Assembly: GCA_020628645.1 (NCBI GenBank)
Contig: JAHDES010000002.1
Span: 156,832-220,831, forward strand
Reading direction: 5' to 3'
Source of the DNA: Saprospiraceae bacterium
GTDB lineage: Bacteria > Bacteroidota > Bacteroidia > Chitinophagales > Saprospiraceae
Length of the DNA: 64,000 bases
Made by a program: the position numbers and the translations under genes
In this document: one piece after another, positions 8,109 through 16,077 of the stretch
Position numbering within the stretch: the first letter of the stretch is position 1
How the letters are laid out: the number at the start of each line of letters is the position of its first letter
Notes under the pieces: model-generated
The model's database searches: none
What the model was told of the DNA's origin: nothing
What the model saw: the letters and a program-made list of their open reading frames with translations, nothing else

Positions 8109-9203
8109 TCAATTCTTCATTTGTACGATCTGTGTAGGAGAAAGCATTTCATTACGAAGTGCAGTTTGCCGAAGCGTATTTGCCACCACTTTTCTAAAAT
8201 AATCTACAGCAGGATGATCTTTTTTGGTGATTAAAGGTTGACCCTCATCGCCAGATTCTCGGATACCTTGTACCAAAGGAACTTGCCCCAAAAGCATAGA
8301 TTCACTGAGTTTGGCTAGTTTTTTTCCTCCTCCTTCTCCAAAGATGTAGTATTTATTATTGGGCAATTCTTCTGGTGTAAACCAAGACATATTTTCAACT
8401 ACGCCCAAAATAGGCACATTAACAGAAGCAATCTGGAACATATTCATCGCTTTAATGGCATCAGCAATGGCTACTTCTTGAGGTGTGGTTACTAAAACAG
8501 CTCCAGTAACTGCAATCGTTTGTACCATGGTTAAATGAACATCGCCTGTTCCAGGAGGTAAATCTATAATAAGAAAATCTAATTCTGGCCACAATACATC
8601 TTCAATAAATTGCTTAATAATTCCAGCCAATCGAGGCCCACGTAGAACGACTGCTTGCTCAGGATCAATAATAAATCCAATCGACATCACAGGCATACCA
8701 AATGCTTTAATAGGAACAAGGCGAGGTTTCCCGTACACATCCTGAACTTTAGGACGCTGTCCTTGTAAACCTAACATAGTAGGAATGGATGGGCCATAAA
8801 CATCAGCATCTATCAATCCAACTTTTGCGCCCATTTGTTGTAATCCCAGTGCTAAATTGACTGAAACAGTAGATTTACCTACTCCTCCTTTTCCAGAGGC
8901 TACCGCAATAACATTTTTAATATGTGCAAGGGGTTTTTCTTGTTTGGGGAGTTGATTATTTTGAGTGAGAAGATGAACATGTACGTCCGCTTCTGGATAA
9001 ATTTCTTGGATTGCGCTGATACAGGCAAAATTTAAGGAAGACTTAGTGTCAGCATCTATTGCTCCTAAAATCAAAGAGAAATGTACTTGATTTCCTTCAA
9101 TTTTTAAATCTTTCACCATACTTCGGCTGATGATGCTTTGCCCAGATTTTGGATCAATGACTTTGGCGAGTGCTTGGACTATTTTAGTAGTGTCTAAACT
9201 CAT
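8109..9203 (-). CDS. mrp: Mrp/NBP35-family Fe-S carrier ATPase
   Basis: The protein (364 residues from ATG 9203) has an N-terminal MIP18/DUF59-like domain (about 1-80) and a deviant Walker A GKGGVGKST at 104-112. GPRLAGIIKQF and LIIDLPPGTGD follow. It is expected to bind and transfer Fe-S clusters in the cytoplasm. The CPxC cluster motif usual in the C-terminal part of bacterial ApbC is absent: the region reads ENMSWFTPEELPNN, as I recall for Bacteroidota homologues. A -7 box at 9231-9224 fits ATG 9203 better than a TTG at 9215. Confidence 0.93.
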   Translation of the reverse strand: MSLDTTKIVQALAKVIDPKSGQSIISRSMVKDLKIEGNQVHFSLILGAIDADTKSSLNFACISAIQEIYPEADVHVHLLTQNNQLPKQEKPLAHIKNVIAVASGKGGVGKSTVSVNLALGLQQMGAKVGLIDADVYGPSIPTMLGLQGQRPKVQDVYGKPRLVPIKAFGMPVMSIGFIIDPEQAVVLRGPRLAGIIKQFIEDVLWPELDFLIIDLPPGTGDVHLTMVQTIAVTGAVLVTTPQEVAIADAIKAMNMFQIASVNVPILGVVENMSWFTPEELPNNKYYIFGEGGGKKLAKLSESMLLGQVPLVQGIRESGDEGQPLITKKDHPAVDYFRKVVANTLRQTALRNEMLSPTQIVQMKN

Positions 9204-9223
9204 ATCTATGTTCAATTTGAGTG

Positions 9224-9231
9224 CAAAGATA
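9224..9231 (-). promoter_or_regulatory. -7 element of the mrp promoter
   Basis: The minus strand reads TATCTTTG, an exact TAnnTTTG box, 20 bases before the mrp ATG. A clear -33 TTG at the usual distance is not visible, so the call rests on the -7 box and position. Confidence 0.5.
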
Positions 9232-9272
9232 GGAGTTTAGACGCGTATTTTATTAGAATTGTCTTTAAATTA

Positions 9273-9830
9273 CTAAAAGGAGTAACAAGAAGAGAATCTA
9301 TTTTTTCGTACTTTTTTACGTTTGGGTAATTTAATAAATGTACGTTTCTTTTTCTTTTTATAAGAAGAAGTTCTTCTACTAGAAGATGTTGTACTTTTTG
9401 AGATACTGCTTCGAGTAGTTGTTTTTTCAGAGGATACTGCAACAGCTTTTGGTTCTTTTTCAACTACTGCTTCTTTTTCAACTGTTTCTTCTACTTGAGC
9501 TACAATAACTTCTTCTTCAATAGGAGTAGGTTCTTCTTCTATCTTGCTAGGAACAATCGGCTCTTCCGTGATGGAATTAGGAGTAGTTGGTGCTGTATTT
9601 TGAGATTGAACTTCAACTTTTCCTTCAGTTGTAATCATGATGACATCGCCAAGGCTATAGTCATCTAAATTAAATTGACTATTCAATATATCCATGTCGG
9701 ACATATCACCATCTTTTACGACGACGGTTTGGTTACGATGATTTTCATCTTGATATTGTCGTTTAATTTGAGCTTGGAGGGTAGACAGACCAGTAAGCAT
9801 CACGACAAGGAGGAATGTCAGATTCTTCAT
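9273..9830 (-). CDS. Secreted protein with acidic middle and basic tail, unknown
   Basis: I do not recognise this protein. ATG 9830 gives a clean signal peptide (MKNLTFLLVVMLTGLSTLQAQ before the last two residues) with cleavage after AQA or so. An upstream ATG at 9863 would spoil the signal. The 185 residues continue with a short folded-looking part (to about 65), a Glu/Pro/Val-rich acidic stretch (about 75-130), a Ser/Thr run and a strongly basic tail (KKKKKR, KRKKVRK). The polyampholyte character suggests disorder or wall or polyanion binding, which is inference. Confidence 0.6.
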   Translation of the reverse strand: MKNLTFLLVVMLTGLSTLQAQIKRQYQDENHRNQTVVVKDGDMSDMDILNSQFNLDDYSLGDVIMITTEGKVEVQSQNTAPTTPNSITEEPIVPSKIEEEPTPIEEEVIVAQVEETVEKEAVVEKEPKAVAVSSEKTTTRSSISKSTTSSSRRTSSYKKKKKRTFIKLPKRKKVRKNRFSSCYSF

Positions 9831-10039
9831 TGGATTATAATTTGTTTTACAAATACGAGTCATTAAACTCGTTCTAGCATGGGCATATTGGCTATAATGC
9901 TAATATAAATTACATTATTTTTTAACCAATTGCAATAAAAACGATTCTTTTTATGAAGTCGTTGCTATTTAGACGCTAAATATTTATTAAAGGCACAGTT
10001 TTATTGTTAAATACTGTTAAGGTGTGAAATTATCCTTTA

Positions 10040-10079
10040 TAAAAAAAGAAAAGCACCTTCCAAAAAATGAAAGATGCTT
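10040..10079 (-). terminator. Terminator of the choice-of-anchor B gene
   Basis: AAGCACCTTCCA (10051-10062) pairs with TGAAAGATGCTT (10068-10079) at 10 of 12 positions. On the minus strand it runs into a T-rich tract (10050-10040). It lies about 30 bases after the stop at 10108. The remaining gap 9864-10039 shows no gene. Confidence 0.65.
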
Positions 10080-10107
10080 GTGCTTTAAGTAGTGCTAAAT
10101 AATTTTT

Positions 10108-11481
10108 TTATTCCTTAATAAATTTCGTGGTATTCGTTCCTTCTTGATTAATTATGGAAAGAAAATAAATGCCATTGGTTAGATTAGAAATATCGATTTC
10201 TTTTATTTCATTTCCATGTAATGGAACAATATTGTTTGAAACTAGCTGAGCTGTTGTATTGAAAATTTGATATTCAAATTCGGAGGATACATTATTATCA
10301 ATTTGCAAATGAATATAATCTGAAGCTGGATTTGGAAATACTTTAATATTGTCAAACGCATCAATTTCTGTAGTATTCGTGGTTAAATCCACTTCTAATG
10401 CCATTAAACCATAAGTCATATCAGAGATAAAAACATTTCCAGAGGGTAAAAAAGGATATACTCCCCAGCAACCAGCATAACCATTGTAATTGCCAACATT
10501 ATCGGGATAGGAATCATAAAAAGCCACCAAATTTGGTTCAGCAGGTGTACTTAGATCGTATACGTGAAGACCGTCTTCATAATAAGAGACATAAGCAATA
10601 TCTCCAATTAAAAATGGATTGTGAGGTGTATTTTTTAAAACTTCACCCGTATCAGGTAATATTTCAAGTAATTCTTGAAAATAGGTCGTTACTTGAATAT
10701 CATTATCCATCATACCTGTTAAATCCATAATGCCAAGTGGTAAGCCATTTGGGACTTCTTCGGCAAAGATAGCGTACGTACCATCATCGGACACCCAGCT
10801 ACTATGATTATAACCATTGGTAGGAATATTTGCGATCTCTATCGGATTGGCAGTGTCTGTGACATCAAGAATAAAGTAGCCATCAAATTCACTTGAACAG
10901 TACGCAATATTATCTCGTACATAGACATCATGTATATTCCCTCCAGCAACTGAAGGCGAGCCTAAGTGTATTGGATTTACAGGATCAGTAGCTATATCAA
11001 AAATTGCGATATTACCACTATTTGAACCTACAGCATATAAACGTCCATTTGCCTCATCTATAAAAATATTATGGGTAGAAGAAATGACACTTGCATCTTG
11101 ATTAACAAGAGCAACAGAATCAGGCAGTGGATTTAAATCTAAAATTACTAAGCCTTCTCCAGAATTATCCGAGACACAATAGGCATAATGTTGATAGGTT
11201 TTAAAATCTCTCCATACGGTGCTTACACCTGGTTCGATTCGATCTACTTCTATTAAATTGGAGGGATCAGTCACATCAAAAATATGAATGTAAGCGGCAC
11301 TACCCATTATAATATATTCCGCATCATCTGTAGCATATCCCCAAATATCATTAAAAGTACCGAAGAAATGACTTGGAATAGAATTATCATCCCAAACGCC
11401 TAATTGTTGTACATTTTGAGACTTTTGAGCAGATAAAATACCACTCAATAATAGACAAATTGAAAAAAGAATATAACGCAT
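10108..11481 (-). CDS. Choice-of-anchor B protein with LVIVD repeats, T9SS cargo
   Basis: This 457-residue secreted protein starts with a signal peptide (MRYILFSICLLLSGILSAQ). It has repeated propeller-like segments of the LVIVD kind (for example IHIFDVTDPSNLIEV near 65, FILDVTDTANPIEI near 203, LHVYDLSTPAEPNLV near 305). The C-terminal 75 residues are a type A sorting domain (VFPNPASDYIHLQ, then NGIYFLSI and a basic end), so it should cross the outer membrane by the T9SS. The function of the propeller is unknown. A good promoter lies just upstream and a terminator downstream, so it is probably monocistronic. Confidence 0.9.
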   Translation of the reverse strand: MRYILFSICLLLSGILSAQKSQNVQQLGVWDDNSIPSHFFGTFNDIWGYATDDAEYIIMGSAAYIHIFDVTDPSNLIEVDRIEPGVSTVWRDFKTYQHYAYCVSDNSGEGLVILDLNPLPDSVALVNQDASVISSTHNIFIDEANGRLYAVGSNSGNIAIFDIATDPVNPIHLGSPSVAGGNIHDVYVRDNIAYCSSEFDGYFILDVTDTANPIEIANIPTNGYNHSSWVSDDGTYAIFAEEVPNGLPLGIMDLTGMMDNDIQVTTYFQELLEILPDTGEVLKNTPHNPFLIGDIAYVSYYEDGLHVYDLSTPAEPNLVAFYDSYPDNVGNYNGYAGCWGVYPFLPSGNVFISDMTYGLMALEVDLTTNTTEIDAFDNIKVFPNPASDYIHLQIDNNVSSEFEYQIFNTTAQLVSNNIVPLHGNEIKEIDISNLTNGIYFLSIINQEGTNTTKFIKE

Positions 11482-11502
11482 ACCTATTTTTTAAGTTTTG
11501 AC

Positions 11503-11532
11503 GAAAGATACAGAATTATTAAATGTGTCCAA
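11503..11532 (-). promoter_or_regulatory. Promoter of the choice-of-anchor B gene
   Basis: On the minus strand, TTG (11532-11530), 19 bases and TATCTTTC (11510-11503) agree with the Bacteroidota consensus except the last base. It lies 22 bases before the ATG at 11481. Confidence 0.6.
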
Positions 11533-11785
11533 CTACTTTTGTATGATTTTGCTATTCGGATGACAATCTTCATAAATAGAACTACCTATTTATTTGGTCA
11601 ATAACTGCTTTTAAGATTCACCAAAAAATGGTGCATAACCTCTTTTTAGTCAGTTATTTACAATTTTTATGATGAATGCAGTTATTCGACAAGCAAATAA
11701 GTTAGGTTACTTAGATGTTTCCACATTTCAAAATATAATCATACATTCGCCGTTAGTACAATAGTTCTCTTGCAAAAATGTAGCC
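11533..11785. other. Non-coding gap between divergent genes with a wide inverted repeat
   Basis: No gene is visible. AATAACTG (11600-11607) and CAGTTATT (11651-11658) are perfect 8-base arms, and the loop contains a small CACC/GGTG hairpin. The gap must hold the promoter of the PorV/PorQ-like gene at 11786, but no clear -7 box can be chosen. Confidence 0.3.
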
Positions 11786-12889
11786 ATGCAAACTATGACA
11801 CCATCTTTTTTACGGATTCTTTTCTTTCTTTGTTTTGTTAGTCAAAGCACATTCCTTTTTTCTCAAAAATATAGTAATGAATTTCTTAATATAGGCATCG
11901 GTGCTCGCGCACAAGCAATGGGCAATGCAGTCGTTGCAAATGTACAAGATGTAAGTGCGGGGTATTGGAATCCTGCTGGTTTGGTAAATATTGGTTTGGT
12001 GGATGAGATTCAAATAGGAGCGATGCATGCGGAATGGTTTGCTGGAATTGGAAAATATGACTATTTGAGTGTGGCGATGCCTTTTGATGATAATCAACGC
12101 GTTTTAGGAGTATCTTTAATTCGATTTGGAATTGATGATATTCCCAATACCCTAAGCTTATATGAAAGTGATGGGACGGTGAATTATGATAATATCGTTC
12201 CTTTTTCAGCGGCTGATTATGCGGCTTTGTTTAGTTATGCTCAAAAAATGAATATAGGCAATGGCTCTTTTCGTTTTGGTGGAAATGCGAAACTTATCTT
12301 TCGACAAATTGGGCAATTTGCCTCCGCTTTTGGGTTCGGGATAGATGCTGGAATTCAATATGAAATTGGAAAATGGCAATTAGGAGTAGTAGCAAAGGAT
12401 GTTACCAATACCTTTAATGCATGGCGATTTGGCTTAACGGATGCAGAACGTGATATTTTGCAATTAACGAATAATGAACTTCCTATAAATTCAGTAGAAC
12501 TCACCCGTCCACAATTGATTTTAGGGTTTTCGAGAGAATTTGCCATCAAAGAAAATTATGGTCTTTTAGCCAATTTAGATTTCCAGATTACTACTGATGG
12601 GCAACGAAATACCTTAGTAAGTGCCGATCCATTTAGTATAGGCCCGCGAATAGGACTAGAGGGACATTATAAAAAACTCATCTTTGTACGATTAGGGGCA
12701 AACAATTTTCAGCAAGATACAGATTTGGGTATTGATCCATTTTGGACAGTCGAACCTTCTTTAGGTTTAGGAATTCGCATTAAAAAGATACAAATTGATT
12801 ATGCTTATACGGACGTAGCGGAGCAGAGAAATAATACTTTTTCTCATGTGATTTCACTTCAACTGAATTTAAAACGAAAAGCAAAATAA
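11786..12889 (+). CDS. PorV/PorQ-family outer-membrane barrel protein
   Basis: The 367-residue protein has a signal peptide (about 1-26, ending FLFSQ). The N-terminal segment EFLNIGIGARAQAMGNA followed by VSAGYWNPAGL is the hallmark of PorV/PorQ/UPF0164 barrels related to FadL. PorV shuttles T9SS cargo and PorQ belongs to the attachment complex; which one this is cannot be decided by eye, and many Bacteroidota carry extra paralogues. It fits with the T9SS cargo genes in the window, including the one upstream on the opposite strand. Confidence 0.8.
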   Translation: MQTMTPSFLRILFFLCFVSQSTFLFSQKYSNEFLNIGIGARAQAMGNAVVANVQDVSAGYWNPAGLVNIGLVDEIQIGAMHAEWFAGIGKYDYLSVAMPFDDNQRVLGVSLIRFGIDDIPNTLSLYESDGTVNYDNIVPFSAADYAALFSYAQKMNIGNGSFRFGGNAKLIFRQIGQFASAFGFGIDAGIQYEIGKWQLGVVAKDVTNTFNAWRFGLTDAERDILQLTNNELPINSVELTRPQLILGFSREFAIKENYGLLANLDFQITTDGQRNTLVSADPFSIGPRIGLEGHYKKLIFVRLGANNFQQDTDLGIDPFWTVEPSLGLGIRIKKIQIDYAYTDVAEQRNNTFSHVISLQLNLKRKAK

Positions 12890-12958
12890 GCTTCATTTCT
12901 CTCCTTTTATTTTAAACAAATCTCAAACCATTAGCAAAATATTAGCTGCAAGCTGTAT

Positions 12959-12988
12959 TTTGTGCTGTACAAATAGATTTTATTTTTG
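12959..12988 (+). promoter_or_regulatory. Promoter abutting the sbcD start codon
   Basis: TTTG (12959-12962), 18 bases and TATTTTTG (12981-12988) match the Bacteroidota consensus. The ATG is at 12991, so transcription would begin at or beside the start codon and the mRNA may be leaderless. Confidence 0.5.
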
Positions 12989-12990
12989 TA

Positions 12991-14214
12991 ATGGCTAAAC
13001 TTCACGTACTTCATACCGCAGACTGGCATCTAGGGCAAAAATTTCTCAATTTTGATCGTCAAGAAGAACATCAAATGGCATTAGATTGGTTGAAAGACAC
13101 AATTTCCAAAAAAGAAATTGATGTACTTATAATTGCAGGAGATGTTTTTGATATTCAAAATCCTCCCAATTATGCGCGTGAGATGTATTATAATTTCTTA
13201 TTCCAATTGCGTGATACGAATTGCCGACACATTGTAATTATAGGTGGAAACCATGATTCACCAGCCATGTTGAATGCACCAAAATTAGCCTTAAAAGCAC
13301 TCAATGCTTATGTGGTCGGTAGTGCATCTGATACATCAAATTCAGATGTGATTAAATTGAAAAATGAAGTAGGGAAATTAGAAGCAGTTATTGCGGCAGT
13401 TCCATTTCTAAGAGATCAAGATATTCGTCGAAGTGTGGTGGGAGAAACAGATTTAGAGCGAATAGAACGTATCAAACTTGGGATTGTTCGGCATTATGAA
13501 AAAATGGGAGAGGAGGTGAAAAAATATGTAGATGAAAAAGTACCGATTATTGCGACAGGACATTTGTATGCAAAAGGAGCTGAAGCATCAGCCGACCAGA
13601 ATAATATCTACATTGGAAATCGTGAAAATATTAGTGCTAGTCAATTTCCTGCTATTTTTGATTATGTGGCATTAGGGCATATTCATCGAGCGCAATATTT
13701 AGGAGAGCAAGAGCATGTTCGTTATTCAGGTTCTATCATTCCTTTGCGATTTAAAGAAACTAAAGATGATAAATCTGTAACGGAGATTATTTTTGAAGAC
13801 CGATCTATTCAATCTATTAATATGATCCCCATACCTGAATTTCGTCGCCTCAAAACCATTGAAGGGGATATTGAAAAAGTTCGGGATAGCTTAGAACGTT
13901 TTGCTAAGAAAGAACGGGAAGGACTTGCTCCGTGGGTAGAAATCATGGTAGAAACAGATCAATTTATTCCCAATTTAGATGCAGATCTTCGTGAATTAGT
14001 AAAAGACGCTTCTCTTCAAATTTTAAAAATCAAAACCCTTCGACAACATCATGCACTAGCACAAGGAGCGGAAATGAAGGACTTGGAAGAACTTGATCCA
14101 GAAGAAGTTTTTAAACAAAAATGTACCAGTTATGGAAGTCCTCCTGAACAAATGGAACAATTAGTAGGGACTTTTCGAGAGCTAAAGACTTGGATGAATG
14201 AGCAGGAGGATTAA
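12991..14214 (+). CDS. sbcD: Exonuclease subunit SbcD (Mre11-type nuclease)
   Basis: The 407-residue protein carries all metallophosphoesterase motifs: HTADWHLG (about 8-15), IAGDVFD near 49, GGNHDSP near 85, ATGHLYAKG near 187 and LGHIHRAQ near 228. With the SbcC ATPase it forms a dsDNA nuclease that trims blocked ends and hairpins. No sbcC follows: the next gene is an outer-membrane protein on the other strand. Bacterial sbcDC are usually adjacent, so the partner is elsewhere or the protein works alone. No plausible start exists further upstream. Confidence 0.92.
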   Translation: MAKLHVLHTADWHLGQKFLNFDRQEEHQMALDWLKDTISKKEIDVLIIAGDVFDIQNPPNYAREMYYNFLFQLRDTNCRHIVIIGGNHDSPAMLNAPKLALKALNAYVVGSASDTSNSDVIKLKNEVGKLEAVIAAVPFLRDQDIRRSVVGETDLERIERIKLGIVRHYEKMGEEVKKYVDEKVPIIATGHLYAKGAEASADQNNIYIGNRENISASQFPAIFDYVALGHIHRAQYLGEQEHVRYSGSIIPLRFKETKDDKSVTEIIFEDRSIQSINMIPIPEFRRLKTIEGDIEKVRDSLERFAKKEREGLAPWVEIMVETDQFIPNLDADLRELVKDASLQILKIKTLRQHHALAQGAEMKDLEELDPEEVFKQKCTSYGSPPEQMEQLVGTFRELKTWMNEQED

Positions 14215-14223
14215 TTAAAAAAA

Positions 14224-14245
14224 CTCTCTCCTAAAAAGGAGAGAG
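14224..14245 (-). terminator. Perfect hairpin between convergent genes
   Basis: CTCTCTCCT (14224-14232), the AAAA loop and AGGAGAGAG (14237-14245) form a perfect 9-bp GC-rich stem 10 bases after sbcD. The A-run before it is a U-tract only leftward, so it suits the convergent gene at 14437. The stretch 14246-14436 has no convincing gene. Confidence 0.65.
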
Positions 14246-14436
14246 CCGACAAGGATTAGTATGAAAAAATATCTTTCTGGTATACCGCTTAAAAGCTGTC
14301 CTACTCGTCTTAGTAGTTGGGCACGAATAAATTTACATTTTTCATTTCTTGAATTAGCTCAATTAACTTCATTTTCAATGATTTATAATTTTCACTATTT
14401 CAAGAAAAGTAAATTTATTTTCTCCGCGTGCCTTCG

Positions 14437-15078
14437 TTAAAATTTGAACCCAATAGAACCAATCAAACGCCCAGGGGTATCATCAAATTGAAAATCTTGC
14501 CCAAAAAAGGTGATGTGGTCACCAAAATTGTTGAAATTACCTTCATAGCGAAAATCAAGCATCAAACGTTTACCAATATCTAATCCCAAACCTGCTTGAT
14601 ATCCCAACGTCAAATCATTAAACTTTTGTTCATAACCCTCTACATCTAACAATTCAGAAGAGCTATTAATGAAAACATGTCCTACAGGACCGCCATTCAA
14701 GCGGAGGGGGCCAAATTTGAAGCCCAACATTACAGGAATATCTAAATATTGATACGATTCAGAAAATAATTCTGTTGCGATATTATTGTTGGAAATGTCT
14801 TCGATTTGGTAATTAACTTTATTAGAGTTGAATAAGACTTCAGGTTGGATAAAGAATTTACCCATTCTAAACTGTGTGAAAATACCAAAATGAACACCCA
14901 AATCTGCTTCTGCTATACTCAATCCAAATTCATTTAAGGCATCTGTATTTGTTATAGCAAGTTGACTAGGTTCGATGTCTATAGCACTTACACCTCCTTT
15001 GATCCCAAACTTTACTTGAGCTGTGCTTGTTATTGTTCCAAGTAATAATGCTGTAATGATAACTAGTGCGATTCTCAT
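14437..15078 (-). CDS. Porin-family outer-membrane beta-barrel protein
   Basis: This 213-residue protein has a signal peptide (MRIALVIITALLLGTITSTAQ before its last residue) followed by VKFGIKGGVS, the typical first strand of small OmpX/PorT-like barrels. Alternating aromatic/polar strands continue (FFIQPEVLF, YLDIPVMLGFKFGPL, LTLGYQAGLGLDIGKRLMLDFRYEG) and it ends in GFKF, a terminal-Phe barrel closure. It should sit in the outer membrane; no specific role can be given. A palindrome resembling the one before the LexA-like gene lies about 120 bases upstream. Confidence 0.8.
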   Translation of the reverse strand: MRIALVIITALLLGTITSTAQVKFGIKGGVSAIDIEPSQLAITNTDALNEFGLSIAEADLGVHFGIFTQFRMGKFFIQPEVLFNSNKVNYQIEDISNNNIATELFSESYQYLDIPVMLGFKFGPLRLNGGPVGHVFINSSSELLDVEGYEQKFNDLTLGYQAGLGLDIGKRLMLDFRYEGNFNNFGDHITFFGQDFQFDDTPGRLIGSIGFKF

Positions 15079-15196
15079 ACGACGGTTTTTTAAATAGGTA
15101 AATGGAGTAAAATTGTTTGTGTAAGAAACGCTGATTTTTTTACAGTTTATACAATTTTTTAATGACTTAACGATAGTTTAACTTTTTTGACTAAAA

Positions 15197-15217
15197 TGTG
15201 TGAATAGTATTTACACA
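15197..15217. promoter_or_regulatory. Palindromic operator candidate between OMP gene and engB
   Basis: TGTGTGAATAGTATTTACACA is nearly self-complementary and shares the TGTGTrAATAGT half and the yACA end with the palindrome at 29599-29617 before the LexA-like gene. It lies in the divergent gap between 15078 and 15287. A TACCTTTA box at 15263-15270 may be the engB -7 element. Confidence 0.45.
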
Positions 15218-15286
15218 AATGATACAATCCCAAATCCAACTATACACTACACAAGAATTTTGTACCTTTACCAAAAAGATTAAAAC

Positions 15287-15898
15287 ATGATAATTCATCA
15301 GGCGGAATATTCGGCGAGTTACCCAAAAGTGACCCTTTGTCCTAAGGATCAAAAGCCTGAATACGCTTTTATTGGGCGTTCTAATGTAGGTAAATCTTCA
15401 TTGATTAATATGTTGACAGGACGACGTGAATTAGCTCGGATTTCTAGTAAACCAGGGAAAACACAATTACTCAATTATTATATTATCAATAAAGAGTGGT
15501 ACATTGTTGATTTACCGGGCTATGGTTATGCCAAAATATCGAAATCGAAACGGAAAGAGTGGCGCAAAATGATAGAAGGTTACTTACAATTTCGGGAAAA
15601 TCTTCAATGTGCATTCATTCTCTTGGATGCTAACATTCCATTGCAGCAAATTGATTTAGATTTTATAAACTGGATGGGATCTGTGCGAGTGCCTTTTGTC
15701 ATTGTTTATACCAAAGCAGATAAATCTAAATTAGATGAAGTGTCTACTAATTTGGATAAAATTAGAACTGGAATTTTAGAACATTGGAATGAAATGCCTC
15801 AAGAATTCATTACTTCTTCTAGAAACAAAGAAGGTGGAGAAGAAATATTATCCTTTATAGAAAATATTAATCAGCAATTTGTCGCTCGGGTAGAATAA
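15287..15898 (+). CDS. engB: Ribosome-assembly GTPase EngB/YsxC
   Basis: The 203-residue protein is a TrmE-Era-EngA-EngB-type GTPase. G1 is GRSNVGKSS at 31-39, followed by the switch region KPGKTQLLNYY. G3 is DLPGYGYAKIS near 74 and G4 is TKADKSK near 145. It acts in late assembly of the large ribosomal subunit. A short N-terminal extension (IIHQAEYSASYP) is typical. A 130-bp inverted-repeat element separates it from the next gene. Confidence 0.95.
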   Translation: MIIHQAEYSASYPKVTLCPKDQKPEYAFIGRSNVGKSSLINMLTGRRELARISSKPGKTQLLNYYIINKEWYIVDLPGYGYAKISKSKRKEWRKMIEGYLQFRENLQCAFILLDANIPLQQIDLDFINWMGSVRVPFVIVYTKADKSKLDEVSTNLDKIRTGILEHWNEMPQEFITSSRNKEGGEEILSFIENINQQFVARVE

Positions 15899-15915
15899 TT
15901 TCTGTTAAATTGTTG

Positions 15916-16045
15916 TGTACAGGACAAAACTTAGAACAAGTGTTTCTTATTTAAGGGCAACGCAATAAATTACGTTGGAACAAGCCCCTTTTCAAGGTGG
16001 TTTTAACCCCTTGCATCCTTCTAATAATTATTTTTGTCCTGTACA
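15916..16045. mobile_element. 130-bp element with perfect 14-bp terminal inverted repeats
   Basis: TGTACAGGACAAAA (15916-15929) and TTTTGTCCTGTACA (16032-16045) are perfect inverted termini. Just outside, TTAAATTGTT occurs as a direct repeat at 15905-15914 and 16050-16059, like a target-site duplication one to four bases off the ends. Inside is a small CAACG/CGTTG hairpin (about 15959-15978) and CCCCTT repeats. There is no coding capacity, so it looks like a miniature transposable element. It lies directly before the acyltransferase gene and could supply or disturb its promoter. Confidence 0.6.
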
Positions 16046-16077
16046 TAGATTAAATTGTTCAATTAGCAAAGAATCGT

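Noticed and set aside
12955-12975. Similarity of GTGCTGTACAAATAGATT to the right end of the 130-bp element
   Set aside because: About 20 bases match loosely and no left end exists nearby; it is more simply part of the sbcD promoter.
14301-14340. Possible third copy of the GTCGTGC repeat family (GTAGTTGGGCACGAATAAA)
   Set aside because: Only one end is similar and no matching inverted end follows at 70-75 bp. A one-sided similarity in AT-rich DNA is not enough. The similar stretch near 49587-49610 fails in the same way.
14260-14439. Open frame of about 60 codons between sbcD and the outer-membrane gene
   Set aside because: No ribosome-binding site, no domain, low-complexity Ser/Phe/Lys text. 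It lies in a convergent gap after a terminator hairpin.
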